Origin: Secundilactobacillus yichangensis
GTDB taxonomy: Bacteria > Bacillota > Bacilli > Lactobacillales > Lactobacillaceae
Length of the DNA: 64,000 bases
Direction: 5' to 3'
Assembly: GCF_016861565.1 (NCBI RefSeq)
Contig: NZ_BOLK01000003.1
Coordinates: 1 to 64,000 of the forward strand
How positions within the stretch are numbered: the first letter of the stretch is position 1; each line of letters opens with the position of its first letter. Under the pieces are notes generated by a model. The model was given only the letters and a program-made list of their open reading frames with translations, made no database searches and was not told where the DNA came from. Of this stretch, positions 26,097-34,796 are shown piece by piece. A program made the position numbers and the translations under genes.

Positions 26097-26108
26097 GTGT
26101 GCTCTCAG

Positions 26109-26426
26109 TTAGGCTTCCACGTATTGAGACAGTAACTGCTTTAATTGATCCTTAGTGTGATAACCAACGACCGTATCCACTACCTGACCGTCCTTTTTAA
26201 CAAGGAGGGTTGGGATACTCATAATACCGAATTTTTGCGGTGTATCTGGATTAGCGTCAACATCCATCTTGTTGAATGTTACCCCGTCCATTTCACTGGC
26301 TAATTGTTCAACTACTGGTGATTGCATGCGGCAAGGACCGCACCAAGTTGCCCAAAAATCAGTCAGTGTCACACCCTTCGATGTATCGTTTTCAAAAGTT
26401 TTATCTGTCGTTTCTGCAACAGTCAT
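26109..26426 (-). CDS. trxA: Thioredoxin
   Basis: A 105-residue thioredoxin with the active-site ATWCGPC (about residues 28-34) and the cis-proline loop SIPTLLV. It reduces cytoplasmic disulfides. AAGGAGG precedes the ATG. It follows mutS2 by 75 bp, the conserved mutS2-trxA order of lactobacilli. Confidence 0.95.
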   Translation of the reverse strand: MTVAETTDKTFENDTSKGVTLTDFWATWCGPCRMQSPVVEQLASEMDGVTFNKMDVDANPDTPQKFGIMSIPTLLVKKDGQVVDTVVGYHTKDQLKQLLSQYVEA

Positions 26427-26501
26427 AAAACGATCCCTCCTTTATTTGTTTACCTTTAGTAAGTGTATCAGATTTTTCAAAAAGAACAAGTAATTAGCTG
26501 T

Positions 26502-28859
26502 TTATAGCTTAACGATAGTTGACCCATCACCGCCCGCATTGGCCGGTGAGAAACCAAACGACTTGATTCGCGGATTGGACTGCAAGTATTCGGTAACACC
26601 CTTTCGCAGGGCACCAGTCCCCTTACCGTGAATAATCGTCACTGAGGGATAACCGGCTAATAGCGCAGAATCAATAAACCGGTCAACCTCGCCCATGGCT
26701 TCTTCATAGCGATGACCCCGCAAGTCCAAGGTTGGCGAGACCCCGTTTGAACGGGTCCGTTGCACCGTTGCCCGTGGTTTCGGTGCTTCTTTTTCAGGAG
26801 CAGCCCGTTCCAAATCAGTATCTTCAATTTTCATCTTTAAAATGCCCATTTGAATTTCAAAATGATGGTCATCAATTTTATCCATGATCACACCGCGCTG
26901 ACCATATGAACGAACCACGACTTCGTCCCCGATTTTAAAGTGATGCCGCTTCTTCTCGCGGTTCAAGACTCGGTTCTTCTTCAGACGCTGATCCTGCTGC
27001 AAAGCATTGATCTGCCCCTTAGCATCGATCAGCTGGTCTTCTTTAATCACGGTCTTACCCGCTTTAAGCTGTTTCTTACGGATATCCTTAATGATCTCAT
27101 CCGCCCGCAGCCGGGTCTTTTCAACCAGCTTATTGGCATCGTCTTTGGCCTGCTCCATGAGCTGGTCCTTTTGTTTCAGATAACCGTCAAACTTGTCTTT
27201 TAAATCCTTTTCCAGCTGCTGGGCTTCAGCCAACGTTTTGGCAGCTGCCGCAGCATCTAAATCAGCCTGCCGCTTTTGTGCCGTTAAATCAGCAATCATG
27301 TTATTCAAATCTTGGCTGTCATCGTCAGTTAAACCACGAGCCTCGTCAATAATGGATGATTTCAATCCCAGACGAGTAGCAATCTCCAGCGCGTTACTGC
27401 GTCCTGGAATACCAATCAGCAGTCGATAGGTTGGCTTAAGCGTCTCGTTATCAAACTCCATGCTGGCATTGATGGTTTCCGGCCGATTATAGCCGTAAGC
27501 CTTGAGTTCTGGATAGTGGGTCGTGGCAATGACTTCACTGCCCATCGTACCGATCTCATCGAGAATCGCCATGGCCAGTGCTGCCCCTTCTTGCGGGTCA
27601 GTCCCGGCGCCCAGTTCGTCCACCAGGATCAGACTGTGTTCACTGGCAGCGCCTAAAATAGACACGATGTTTTCAATATGAGACGAGAAGGTACTCAGGT
27701 TTTGTTCAATGGATTGTTCATCACCGATGTCGGCAAACACCTCGTCAAACAAACCAACTTGTGAATGCTCATCCGCCGCAATGAAAAGTCCGGACTGAGC
27801 CATTAACTGGGTCAAACCAACCGTTTTCAGCGTAATGGTTTTCCCACCGGTGTTCGGGCCAGTAACGATGATTGCCTTGTAATCTTTACCCAGTGCGATA
27901 TCGTTAGCGACCACTTTTTTCGGATCAATCAGTGGGTGCCGAGCTTGTCTCAGCGCAATCTGATTCTCCTTGGATAGAATCGGCTCTGTCGCCTTTAAAT
28001 CATGCGCGTAGCGGGCTTTGGCGTTAACGAAGTCCAAGTGTCCCAGAATTGCGGCGTTATCGTGAATATCTTCTTGATAAGGCCGCAGCAGATTGGACAG
28101 GTCCAGCAAGATACGCCGTTCTTCCTGCCGCTCCGCAATTTGTGCTTCACGCAGCTGGTTGTTTTTACCAACCACTGATTCGGCCTCGATATACAACGTT
28201 TGGCCACTGGCACTTTGGTCGTGAACGATACCGCCAAAGTGCTGCTTGTATTCGGCTTTGACTGGCAAAACGTAGCGGTCATCACGAATTGTTACCAACG
28301 TGTCACTGAGATACTTAGCGTTTTTACCACGCGTATAACCCGCCATTTGCTGCCGAATGGCGCCCTCAAAATTATTGATTTGACGGCGAATCCGCCGTAG
28401 TTCAGGCGACGCTTCATCCGTTAAGCGGCCATCGTCTTCCAGCGAAACGCTTAAACGCTTGCTGACATCCGGTAAATGAACTAACCGGCCCACGACATCG
28501 TATAGACGACGCAGTTCGACGGGACGCTGGTTTAAATCATCAAAGAAGCTGATGACTGATTGCACGGTCTTTAGCACCTGACTAATTTGCGCCAGTTCCG
28601 TTCCGCTCAACGTCCCATCAATTTCCAGCCGTTTCAGATGCGGACTGACATCGGCCAGTTTAGGAATCGGAATCCCGCTTTCCAGCCGGTAAATGTCTGC
28701 ACCATCTTTGGTTTCATCAATTTGTTCCTGAACCCAGTCAAAGTCGCTGCTGGGTTCTAATTTTTTTAATTCGGCATCACCCGCAGCAGAAACGAGATAT
28801 TGGCGTAACTGCTGTTTGATTTGGTCATAGGCCATGGTTTTATAAATTTTGTTATTCAT
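26502..28859 (-). CDS. mutS2: MutS2 (RqcU) DNA/ribosome-associated ATPase with Smr domain
   Basis: A 785-residue protein with the MutS-like core and clamp, ATPase motif TGPNTGGKTITLKT (about residues 330-343), Walker B ILVDELGAGTDPQEG, a long coiled-coil (about 510-630) and a C-terminal Smr endonuclease domain (LDLRGHRYEEA, HGKGTGALR). MutS2 suppresses homologous recombination and, in Bacillus, has been linked to splitting collided ribosomes. It lies downstream of zapA by 42 bp. Confidence 0.96.
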   Translation of the reverse strand: MNNKIYKTMAYDQIKQQLRQYLVSAAGDAELKKLEPSSDFDWVQEQIDETKDGADIYRLESGIPIPKLADVSPHLKRLEIDGTLSGTELAQISQVLKTVQSVISFFDDLNQRPVELRRLYDVVGRLVHLPDVSKRLSVSLEDDGRLTDEASPELRRIRRQINNFEGAIRQQMAGYTRGKNAKYLSDTLVTIRDDRYVLPVKAEYKQHFGGIVHDQSASGQTLYIEAESVVGKNNQLREAQIAERQEERRILLDLSNLLRPYQEDIHDNAAILGHLDFVNAKARYAHDLKATEPILSKENQIALRQARHPLIDPKKVVANDIALGKDYKAIIVTGPNTGGKTITLKTVGLTQLMAQSGLFIAADEHSQVGLFDEVFADIGDEQSIEQNLSTFSSHIENIVSILGAASEHSLILVDELGAGTDPQEGAALAMAILDEIGTMGSEVIATTHYPELKAYGYNRPETINASMEFDNETLKPTYRLLIGIPGRSNALEIATRLGLKSSIIDEARGLTDDDSQDLNNMIADLTAQKRQADLDAAAAAKTLAEAQQLEKDLKDKFDGYLKQKDQLMEQAKDDANKLVEKTRLRADEIIKDIRKKQLKAGKTVIKEDQLIDAKGQINALQQDQRLKKNRVLNREKKRHHFKIGDEVVVRSYGQRGVIMDKIDDHHFEIQMGILKMKIEDTDLERAAPEKEAPKPRATVQRTRSNGVSPTLDLRGHRYEEAMGEVDRFIDSALLAGYPSVTIIHGKGTGALRKGVTEYLQSNPRIKSFGFSPANAGGDGSTIVKL

Positions 28860-28901
28860 CTTTAACTCCCATAACTCAAATGCTGTTGTGCTACTTGATG
28901 C

Positions 28902-29189
28902 TTAGGACTCAGAAGAACCGGAATTATCAGCGTCCTGTTTCTTTATCTGATCATAAGCTTCAGCCTTTTCCAACTGATCAGAAATGGCGTTAAAAGCCAA
29001 TAAGATTGAAGCTTCTTCCTTACTCATATCCGGCGCCAATTTTTTAAGCTGAGCAAGCTGCTTATTCATTAACTCAGTAACAGCCTGCATATGAGCCTCG
29101 GAACGGTTACCGACAATCGTGTAACTTTGACCATCGATTACCGCTTTGAAGCGTCTGCGAGCTGGTTGCGGTTCCTTAGCGTTAGCCAA
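28902..29189 (-). CDS. zapA: Cell division protein ZapA
   Basis: A 95-residue protein with the ZapA N-terminal domain (FKAVIDGQSYTIVG) and a helical C-terminal half. It bundles FtsZ protofilaments. The start is TTG 29189, because GGAGGT precedes it by 7 nt; the ATG at 29222 lies inside an inverted repeat. The gene is placed directly before mutS2, as in many Firmicutes. Confidence 0.85.
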   Translation of the reverse strand: MANAKEPQPARRRFKAVIDGQSYTIVGNRSEAHMQAVTELMNKQLAQLKKLAPDMSKEEASILLAFNAISDQLEKAEAYDQIKKQDADNSGSSES

Positions 29190-29218
29190 ACTGTTCACCT
29201 CCAGAATACCGATTAAAC

Positions 29219-29258
29219 TCATTTAGCCGCTGACCCAAACGGACCAGCGGCTAAATGA
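29219..29258. repeat. Inverted repeat before zapA
   Basis: TCATTTAGCCGCTG and its perfect complement CAGCGGCTAAATGA form 14-bp arms around a 12-nt loop. On the minus strand it is followed by GAGTTTAAT rather than a solid T run, so it may be a weak terminator or an mRNA element. A smaller hairpin (GGGGctaaaCCCC) lies just upstream at 29274-29286. Confidence 0.7.
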
Positions 29259-29310
29259 ACGACAATGGTAACGGGGTTTAGCCCCACTTCACCATCTCAT
29301 TAATAATCAT

Positions 29311-29643
29311 TTATTTAGGATCTGGTACTCCCCAGTCTTGATCGGAAGCATCAGTACCGCCACCGTTTAAGAAGGTGTTCAGCATTGATTCGACCATATC
29401 CCATTCATCGTCATTCTCAATTGGTAACAGGTCGCCGCCTTGTGGATTAGCAGGATCGTCACCATCGGCAAGTTGGTAAGCTTGAATATCAACTTCTTCA
29501 TCGTCAGCTTTACCGGTTGGGTAAAGTAAAATGTAAGATTTGTGATAATCAGGTGACTCAAAGGTAAACAGAACGTTATAAAGTTCTTCATTACCGTTTT
29601 CGTCCACCATCGTAATTTGCTGTTGATCGTTGTTTTCACTCAT
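29311..29643 (-). CDS. yrzB: DUF1292 (YrzB) family protein
   Basis: A 110-residue, strongly acidic protein of the YrzB family, with ITMVDENGNEELYNVLFTFE and SYILLYPTGK. Function unknown. The start is ATG 29643 with GTGAGG 9 nt upstream. It overlaps nothing but lies 11 bp after ruvX in the conserved alaS-ireB-ruvX-yrzB order of Firmicutes. Confidence 0.9.
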   Translation of the reverse strand: MSENNDQQQITMVDENGNEELYNVLFTFESPDYHKSYILLYPTGKADDEEVDIQAYQLADGDDPANPQGGDLLPIENDDEWDMVESMLNTFLNGGGTDASDQDWGVPDPK

Positions 29644-29654
29644 GTTTGTCTGCC

Positions 29655-30095
29655 TCACTTTTCTTTTGTTAAAGGGCCTTTGCGATCCAAGTAGTTCTGA
29701 AGAATCAAGCTGGCTGCCAGTTTATCGATCACTTTTTTACGTTTCTTACGCGACGTATCCGCTTCTTCAACTAGCATCCGTTCAGCCTCGACGGTGGTTA
29801 ACCGTTCATCCTCAAAATCAACTGGTAAATCAAACGTTGCTTTCAATAATTCTCCGTAATCTTGAGAAGCCTGGGCTCTAGGACCCAACGTATTGTTCAT
29901 GTTCTTTGGTAATCCCAAAACAAAACCGGTCACTTCGTACTTCTTGACCAGTTCCTTTACGCGGTCAATGCCAAACTGTTTTTCATCTTCATTGATTCGA
30001 ATGATCTCAACACCCTGCGCAGTCCACCCGAGCATGTCACTCACCGAAACTCCGACAGTTCTTGAGCCTACATCTAATCCCATTAATCTTATCAC
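29655..30095 (-). CDS. ruvX: Putative Holliday junction resolvase RuvX (YqgF)
   Basis: A 146-residue RNase H-fold protein: [16 protein letters not shown] at the start, FVLGLPKN in the middle, DERLTT and the C-terminal DKLAASLIL block. YqgF proteins act in 16S pre-rRNA 5' processing and possibly recombination. It starts at GTG 30095 overlapping the ireB stop (GTGA). Confidence 0.92.
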   Translation of the reverse strand: MIRLMGLDVGSRTVGVSVSDMLGWTAQGVEIIRINEDEKQFGIDRVKELVKKYEVTGFVLGLPKNMNNTLGPRAQASQDYGELLKATFDLPVDFEDERLTTVEAERMLVEEADTSRKKRKKVIDKLAASLILQNYLDRKGPLTKEK

Positions 30096-30361
30096 TTAGT
30101 AGCCGTCCCGTTCTCATTTAGGTAGAAGCGAACCAATTCTTCAATGATTTCGTCGCGTTCATGTTTACGAATCAAATTCCGAGCGTCATTAATACGAGGA
30201 ATATAAGCCGGATCACCGGATAACAGGTACCCAACGATCTGATTAATTGGGTTATAACCCTTTTCCTCCAACGCTTGGTACACCGTCACCAATGTCTCAT
30301 GAACATCTTTCGGTTTCTTATCACCGAAATCAAAATACATGGTTTTATCTAACGTACTCAT
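30092..30361 (-). CDS. ireB: IreB family regulatory phosphoprotein
   Basis: An 89-residue UPF0297 protein ([16 protein letters not shown]). In Enterococcus faecalis IreB is phosphorylated on N-terminal threonines by the PASTA kinase IreK and tunes cephalosporin resistance; Thr3 and Thr7 are available here. The start is ATG 30361 after GGAGGT, not the upstream frame to 30481. It lies downstream of alaS but has its own promoter. Confidence 0.92.
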   Translation of the reverse strand: MSTLDKTMYFDFGDKKPKDVHETLVTVYQALEEKGYNPINQIVGYLLSGDPAYIPRINDARNLIRKHERDEIIEELVRFYLNENGTATK

Positions 30362-30392
30362 GATCACACCTCCACCAATGCTATTTGTTCTT

Positions 30393-30421
30393 ATTCTACC
30401 TAATATGAACAAGAACGACAA
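30393..30421 (-). promoter_or_regulatory. ireB-ruvX-yrzB promoter
   Basis: TTGTCG (30421-30416) and TAGAAT (30398-30393) with a 17-bp spacer on the minus strand, 32 bp before the ireB ATG. Confidence 0.6.
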
Positions 30422-30504
30422 TGGTTGTGGAGCGTTGTAATTGGAATGAAATATATTGACCGCAATTGAACGCTTTTTCAACCTAGTATTTAAAGTCTAA
30501 CACG

Positions 30505-33150
30505 TTAGTTTAAATTTGACAGCCATTTTGCTGCTTCGGTCATGGCATCTTGCAAACCAGCTGGATTTTTACCGCCGGCCTGAGCTAGGTTTGGCCGACC
30601 GCCGCCGCCACCATTAATTTTTGGCGAAATTGCTTTGATCAAGTCGCCAGCCTTAACACCGGCCTTAATCGTATCGTCACTAACGGCCACGATCAAGTTG
30701 GCCTTTTCACCCACTTGAGCACCTAGGACCAGCACATCTGATAACTGCTTTTGACGCCAAGTATCAGCTAACTGACGCAACTGATCCATTGATGAGACCT
30801 GAACCACACCGGTAATCAGCTTTTTACCGTTAACGTCTTGGACGTTGTCAAAGATTGCACCGGCTTGCTGACTGGCAAGTTTAGCTTCCAGACTTTCGGC
30901 CTTATTATTCAACGCCTTAACTTGCTCTTGGAGCTGCTGGATCTTAGCGGGTACATCCGTAACCTGCTGTGACTTCAGCGTTGCTGCCGCATTGGTCAAA
31001 ATTTGGTCGTGCTTGTCCAGGTAATCGTAAGCGTCACCGGCCGTAACGGCTTCAATCCGGCGAGTACCGGCACCGATACCAGTCTCAGAAGTGATCTTGA
31101 ACAGGCCTAATTCGTTGGTGTTCTTCACGTGAGTCCCACCACAAAATTCGATGGAGAAGTCACCCACTGAAACGACCCGGACCTTATCGCCGTATTTGTC
31201 GGAGAACAGTGCGATAGCACCCATCTTCTTGCCAGTCTCTTGATCGGTCACCGTGGTGGTAACGGGAATTTCTTCAAAGATCTTTTGGTTAACGATAGCT
31301 TCAACTTTTGCCAGATCATCTTCGGTAACTTGACCGAAGTGGGTAAAGTCAAACCGCAGATAGTTCGGTTCAACCAGCGAACCGGCTTGCTGCGTATGCT
31401 CGCCAAAGACGTTTCTCAGTGCTTGATCCAACAAGTGGGTCGCCGTATGGTTCTTCTCAACCTTGCTGTGGAAGTGGGCGTCAACTTTAAGGGTCATCTG
31501 GTCACCGACCTTGATGCCGCGATGCAGTTTCAAGGTGTGCAGGTTTTGACCGTTTGGTGCGTGCTGAACGTCTTCAACGGTGGCAATCAAATTGCCATTT
31601 TCGTCCAAGACGTCACCTTTATCGGCCACTTGACCACCCATTTCAGCGTAGAACGGCGTCTTATCAAAGATGACTTGGGCAACTTCGCCCTCGGTAGCAT
31701 CCGTTAATTCGCCATCAGCCACGATATCGGTAATCTTGGCGTTTTCAACTTCTAGCTGGGTATAGCCAACGTATTCGCTTGGTGACTTAACGCCAACCAA
31801 GACGTCGGATTGAACACCCATTGAATTATCAGCGTTACGTGCCTTACGAGCCCGGTCACGCTGCTTCTTCATTTCGGCCTTAAAGCCCTCTTCGTCCACT
31901 GTAATGTGGTCGTCGTAAGCGTACTCGCGGGTCAGTTCAACGGGGAAACCATACGTATCGTACAGTTTGAAGGCTTCGGCACCGTCAATTTCGGATTTAC
32001 CGCTCTTCTTCGTCTCAGCAATCAACGAATTCAACAAGTTCAAACCATCGGATAAAGTTTCGTTAAAACGGTCTTCTTCTGATTTAACCACTTGGGCGAT
32101 GTAGTCACTGTTTTGCAGCACTTCAGGATAGTAAGCCTTCATCACTTCACCAACCACTGGTACCAGCTTGTAAAGGAAGGCCCCCTTGATGCCTAACTTC
32201 TGTCCGTTAACGACCGCCCGACGGATCAACCGACGAATGACGTAGCCACGGCCTTCATTGGATGGCAGTGCCCCATCGCCAATGGCAAAGGTGATCGCAC
32301 GTGAATGATCAGCAATCACTTTGAAGGAAATGTCCAGTTTTGGATCCGAACCATATTTCTTACCGTCACTGTATGATTCAGTGGCGTGGATCATTGGTAA
32401 GAAAAGGTCGGTTTCGAAGTTAGTTTTAGCGTTTTGGAACACGGAAACCACCCGTTCCAGACCCATCCCAGTATCAATGTTCTTCCGTGGTAACGGCTTG
32501 TATGAGCCATCCGGTTCATGGTTGAACTGCGAGAACACGATGTTCCAGATCTCTAAGTAGCGTTCGTTTTCACCGCCCGGATAGTTTTCTGGGTCATCTT
32601 CGGCCAAGTTGTTAAATGACTGGCCGCGATCATAAAAGATTTCACTATCTGGACCCGAAGGACCTTCACCAATGTCCCAGAAGTTATCTTCCTGTTCCAC
32701 AATGTGGTCTGGGGCAACACCGACTTCTTCCCAACGCTTTTTAGCAGCGTCATCTTCCGGATAAACGGTGATGTACAGCTTGGCTGGATCCCAGCCAAAC
32801 CACTCATCAGACGTTAATAGTTCCCACGCCCAGGCAATGGCTTCGTTCTTGAAATAGTCACCAACTGAGAAATTCCCCAGCATTTCAAATAAGGTATGAT
32901 GCCGTGCTGTCCGGCCAACATTTTCAATATCGTTGGTCCGGATACTCTTTTGTGAACTGGTCATCCGCGGGTTCTTTGGTACAACTGACCCGTTGAAATA
33001 GTTCTTCATCGTGGCGACACCGGAGTTGATCCAAAGTAAAGTCGGATCATCAACGGGCACTAACGACGCACTTGGCATAATCGTGTGACCCTTGCTTTTG
33101 AAGAAATCCAGGTACATCTGCCGAATTTCACTGCTGCTTAAATTTTTCAT
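30505..33150 (-). CDS. alaS: Alanyl-tRNA synthetase
   Basis: An 881-residue class II synthetase of full length. The N-terminal catalytic core begins SSSEIRQMYLDFFKSKGH; the editing domain has KNHTATHLLDQAL and CGGTHV zinc ligands; the C-terminal C-Ala/DHHA1 part ends GGGGGRPNLAQAGGK. It starts at ATG 33150 with AGAAGGAG upstream, 56 bp after the T-box of its leader, which controls it by uncharged tRNA-Ala. Confidence 0.97.
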   Translation of the reverse strand: MKNLSSSEIRQMYLDFFKSKGHTIMPSASLVPVDDPTLLWINSGVATMKNYFNGSVVPKNPRMTSSQKSIRTNDIENVGRTARHHTLFEMLGNFSVGDYFKNEAIAWAWELLTSDEWFGWDPAKLYITVYPEDDAAKKRWEEVGVAPDHIVEQEDNFWDIGEGPSGPDSEIFYDRGQSFNNLAEDDPENYPGGENERYLEIWNIVFSQFNHEPDGSYKPLPRKNIDTGMGLERVVSVFQNAKTNFETDLFLPMIHATESYSDGKKYGSDPKLDISFKVIADHSRAITFAIGDGALPSNEGRGYVIRRLIRRAVVNGQKLGIKGAFLYKLVPVVGEVMKAYYPEVLQNSDYIAQVVKSEEDRFNETLSDGLNLLNSLIAETKKSGKSEIDGAEAFKLYDTYGFPVELTREYAYDDHITVDEEGFKAEMKKQRDRARKARNADNSMGVQSDVLVGVKSPSEYVGYTQLEVENAKITDIVADGELTDATEGEVAQVIFDKTPFYAEMGGQVADKGDVLDENGNLIATVEDVQHAPNGQNLHTLKLHRGIKVGDQMTLKVDAHFHSKVEKNHTATHLLDQALRNVFGEHTQQAGSLVEPNYLRFDFTHFGQVTEDDLAKVEAIVNQKIFEEIPVTTTVTDQETGKKMGAIALFSDKYGDKVRVVSVGDFSIEFCGGTHVKNTNELGLFKITSETGIGAGTRRIEAVTAGDAYDYLDKHDQILTNAAATLKSQQVTDVPAKIQQLQEQVKALNNKAESLEAKLASQQAGAIFDNVQDVNGKKLITGVVQVSSMDQLRQLADTWRQKQLSDVLVLGAQVGEKANLIVAVSDDTIKAGVKAGDLIKAISPKINGGGGGRPNLAQAGGKNPAGLQDAMTEAAKWLSNLN

Positions 33151-33169
33151 CCTTCTTCTCCTTCTTAAA

Positions 33170-33380
33170 ATAATAAAACACCGCTGCTAGTAAAGACGCC
33201 ATAGACGCGGTACCACTTTACTTGCAACGATGTTTGATCGTTTACCTCTTAAGGCTCAATGCGCTGAGCAACGGTTATTCAATTCTTTGTAAGGGAGCAC
33301 TTAACTTGGGAATCGTTTTTCACATCAACCAAAACGTTTCTTAAAATCCGGCCGCTAAGCATGTCCTCACATTTAATACG
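33170..33380 (-). promoter_or_regulatory. T-box riboswitch, alanine specific (alaS leader)
   Basis: The leader carries the T-box core AAAGTGGTACCGCG (33219-33206), followed by an ACCGC.../...GCGGT terminator stem and a T-rich run. At the base of stem I, GTGAGG pairs with CCTTAC and CTTAGC with GTTAAG; between these helices the 3' strand is TGCTC, which places GCU, an alanine codon, in the specifier loop (33298-33296). Uncharged tRNA-Ala would favour the antiterminator and raise alaS expression. Confidence 0.9.
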
Positions 33381-33386
33381 CATATT

Positions 33387-33415
33387 AGTATACATTTTTT
33401 ACAAAATTCCTGCAA
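33387..33415 (-). promoter_or_regulatory. alaS T-box promoter
   Basis: TTGCAG (33415-33410) and TATACT (33392-33387), 17 bp apart on the minus strand; start near 33380. Confidence 0.75.
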
Positions 33416-33433
33416 CTAATATGTCGGATTAAT

Positions 33434-34795
33434 CTACTTATAACGCTGTGATGAAGCCTTCTTATTCTTACGGGCTTTGCGGTGATTTTGCCGCTGCTGA
33501 ATCCGGTTTTCAAACCACTGTTCCTTAGAGATTGCCTTTTTAATCTTCTTCTTGTATCCCGGTTTAACGGTCTTCTTTTCCTTTTGAATCCGACCAGCCA
33601 TTGTCCCAGAAATCTTGGGTGCCCGTGGGCCGCGCTTCTTACGCCGGTTGCGGTCAAAGGAATCAACCACTTCACCATTCTTAATTTGCTTAGGCTTAAA
33701 GACGATCCCCATATTTTCCAATTCCTGGATCTTATCTTCTTCATCAGGGGTATAGAACGTAATCGCCGTTCCCGGCAATCCCTTCCGGCCAGTCCGGCCA
33801 ACCCGGTGAATGAAGTAATCCAGATCATCCGGAATGCCATCGTTAATGACGTGAGAAACACCGTCAATATCAATCCCTCGGGCAGCTAAATCCGTGGCCA
33901 CGACAAATTGGAAGTCCAGGTTCTGAATTTCACGCATGACCCGTTTCCGCTGCCGGGCAGGCACGTCACCGTGGATTACGGCAACTTTAAGCCCTTTGGC
34001 TTTAAGGTAGTCGGCAATTTCAACTACTCGCTGCTTGGTATTAGCAAAAACCAGTGCCAAGTATGGTTCACCCATCGTCAACAGTTGATAGATCAGCTCG
34101 TTTTTAGAGTGGCCCTTGGTTGGCAGCAACCAGTTATCAATCGTTGGACTGATCACTGACTTTACTGGGATCTCTTCCACCACTGGATTTTCCATGTACT
34201 TCTTCAGAAATGGCCGCAGTTTTGCTGGAATGGTGGCTGAAAAGACCATCATCTGCAGGTGTTCTGGCATCCGGGCAGCAATCTGATCAACGTCAGCTAA
34301 GAACCCTAAATCAAGGGTCATGTCAGCTTCGTCCACGACGAATTGCGTCGCCGTATGCACGTCTAGGGCGCCATTCTTGATTAAATCGCGAATCCGGCCG
34401 GGAGTCCCGATAACCAGTTCCGGCTGTTCACGTTCCAACTTTTCAATTTGCCGTTTTTTATCCGTACCGCCAACGTAGTTACCGATTCGAATCGGTTCTG
34501 GACTGTGCTTAGCCAATTGCTTGGCATCGCCATAAATCTGGTAAGCCAATTCACGGCTGGGCGTTGTGATAACTGCTTGAACTTCGTGTGTTTCTGGGTC
34601 TATTGCGTCGAAGATCGGCAGCAAAAAGGCGTGGGTCTTCCCACTCCCAGTTTCTGACTGTCCAACAACGCTCTTCCCCGCACGGATCACGGGGATCAAC
34701 TTTTCTTGAATACCCGTTGGTTCTGTAAAACCGAGTTCTTTGACTGCCTCATTTAAAAAAGGCTTTAAACCGAACTCTTCAAAGGTTTGACTCAT
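33434..34795 (-). CDS. cshB: DEAD-box RNA helicase, CshB type
   Basis: A 453-residue helicase with Q motif (FTEPTGIQ), Walker A SETGSGKT, PSRELA, TPGR, VDEADM (a DEAD box), SAT and HRVGRTGR. A ~90-residue Lys/Arg-rich tail follows. It matches CshB (YqfR), a helicase for structured RNA in the cold. It lies 1 bp after nrnA, so the two share an operon. Confidence 0.92.
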   Translation of the reverse strand: MSQTFEEFGLKPFLNEAVKELGFTEPTGIQEKLIPVIRAGKSVVGQSETGSGKTHAFLLPIFDAIDPETHEVQAVITTPSRELAYQIYGDAKQLAKHSPEPIRIGNYVGGTDKKRQIEKLEREQPELVIGTPGRIRDLIKNGALDVHTATQFVVDEADMTLDLGFLADVDQIAARMPEHLQMMVFSATIPAKLRPFLKKYMENPVVEEIPVKSVISPTIDNWLLPTKGHSKNELIYQLLTMGEPYLALVFANTKQRVVEIADYLKAKGLKVAVIHGDVPARQRKRVMREIQNLDFQFVVATDLAARGIDIDGVSHVINDGIPDDLDYFIHRVGRTGRKGLPGTAITFYTPDEEDKIQELENMGIVFKPKQIKNGEVVDSFDRNRRKKRGPRAPKISGTMAGRIQKEKKTVKPGYKKKIKKAISKEQWFENRIQQRQNHRKARKNKKASSQRYK

Positions 34796-34796
34796 A

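Noticed and set aside
30421-30482. Terminator after alaS formed by the AGCGTT/AACGCT arms
   Set aside because: The inner pairing is poor and the T run lies on the wrong strand for alaS; left out.
31240-31707. 155-codon open frame on the plus strand
   Set aside because: It is wholly antisense to alaS, has no ribosome binding site and no recognisable motif; a shadow frame of a conserved gene.
33385-33873. 162-codon minus-strand frame overlapping cshB in another frame
   Set aside because: The overlapping cshB frame contains the helicase motifs; this one is Arg/Lys-rich shadow sequence and would run into the alaS promoter.
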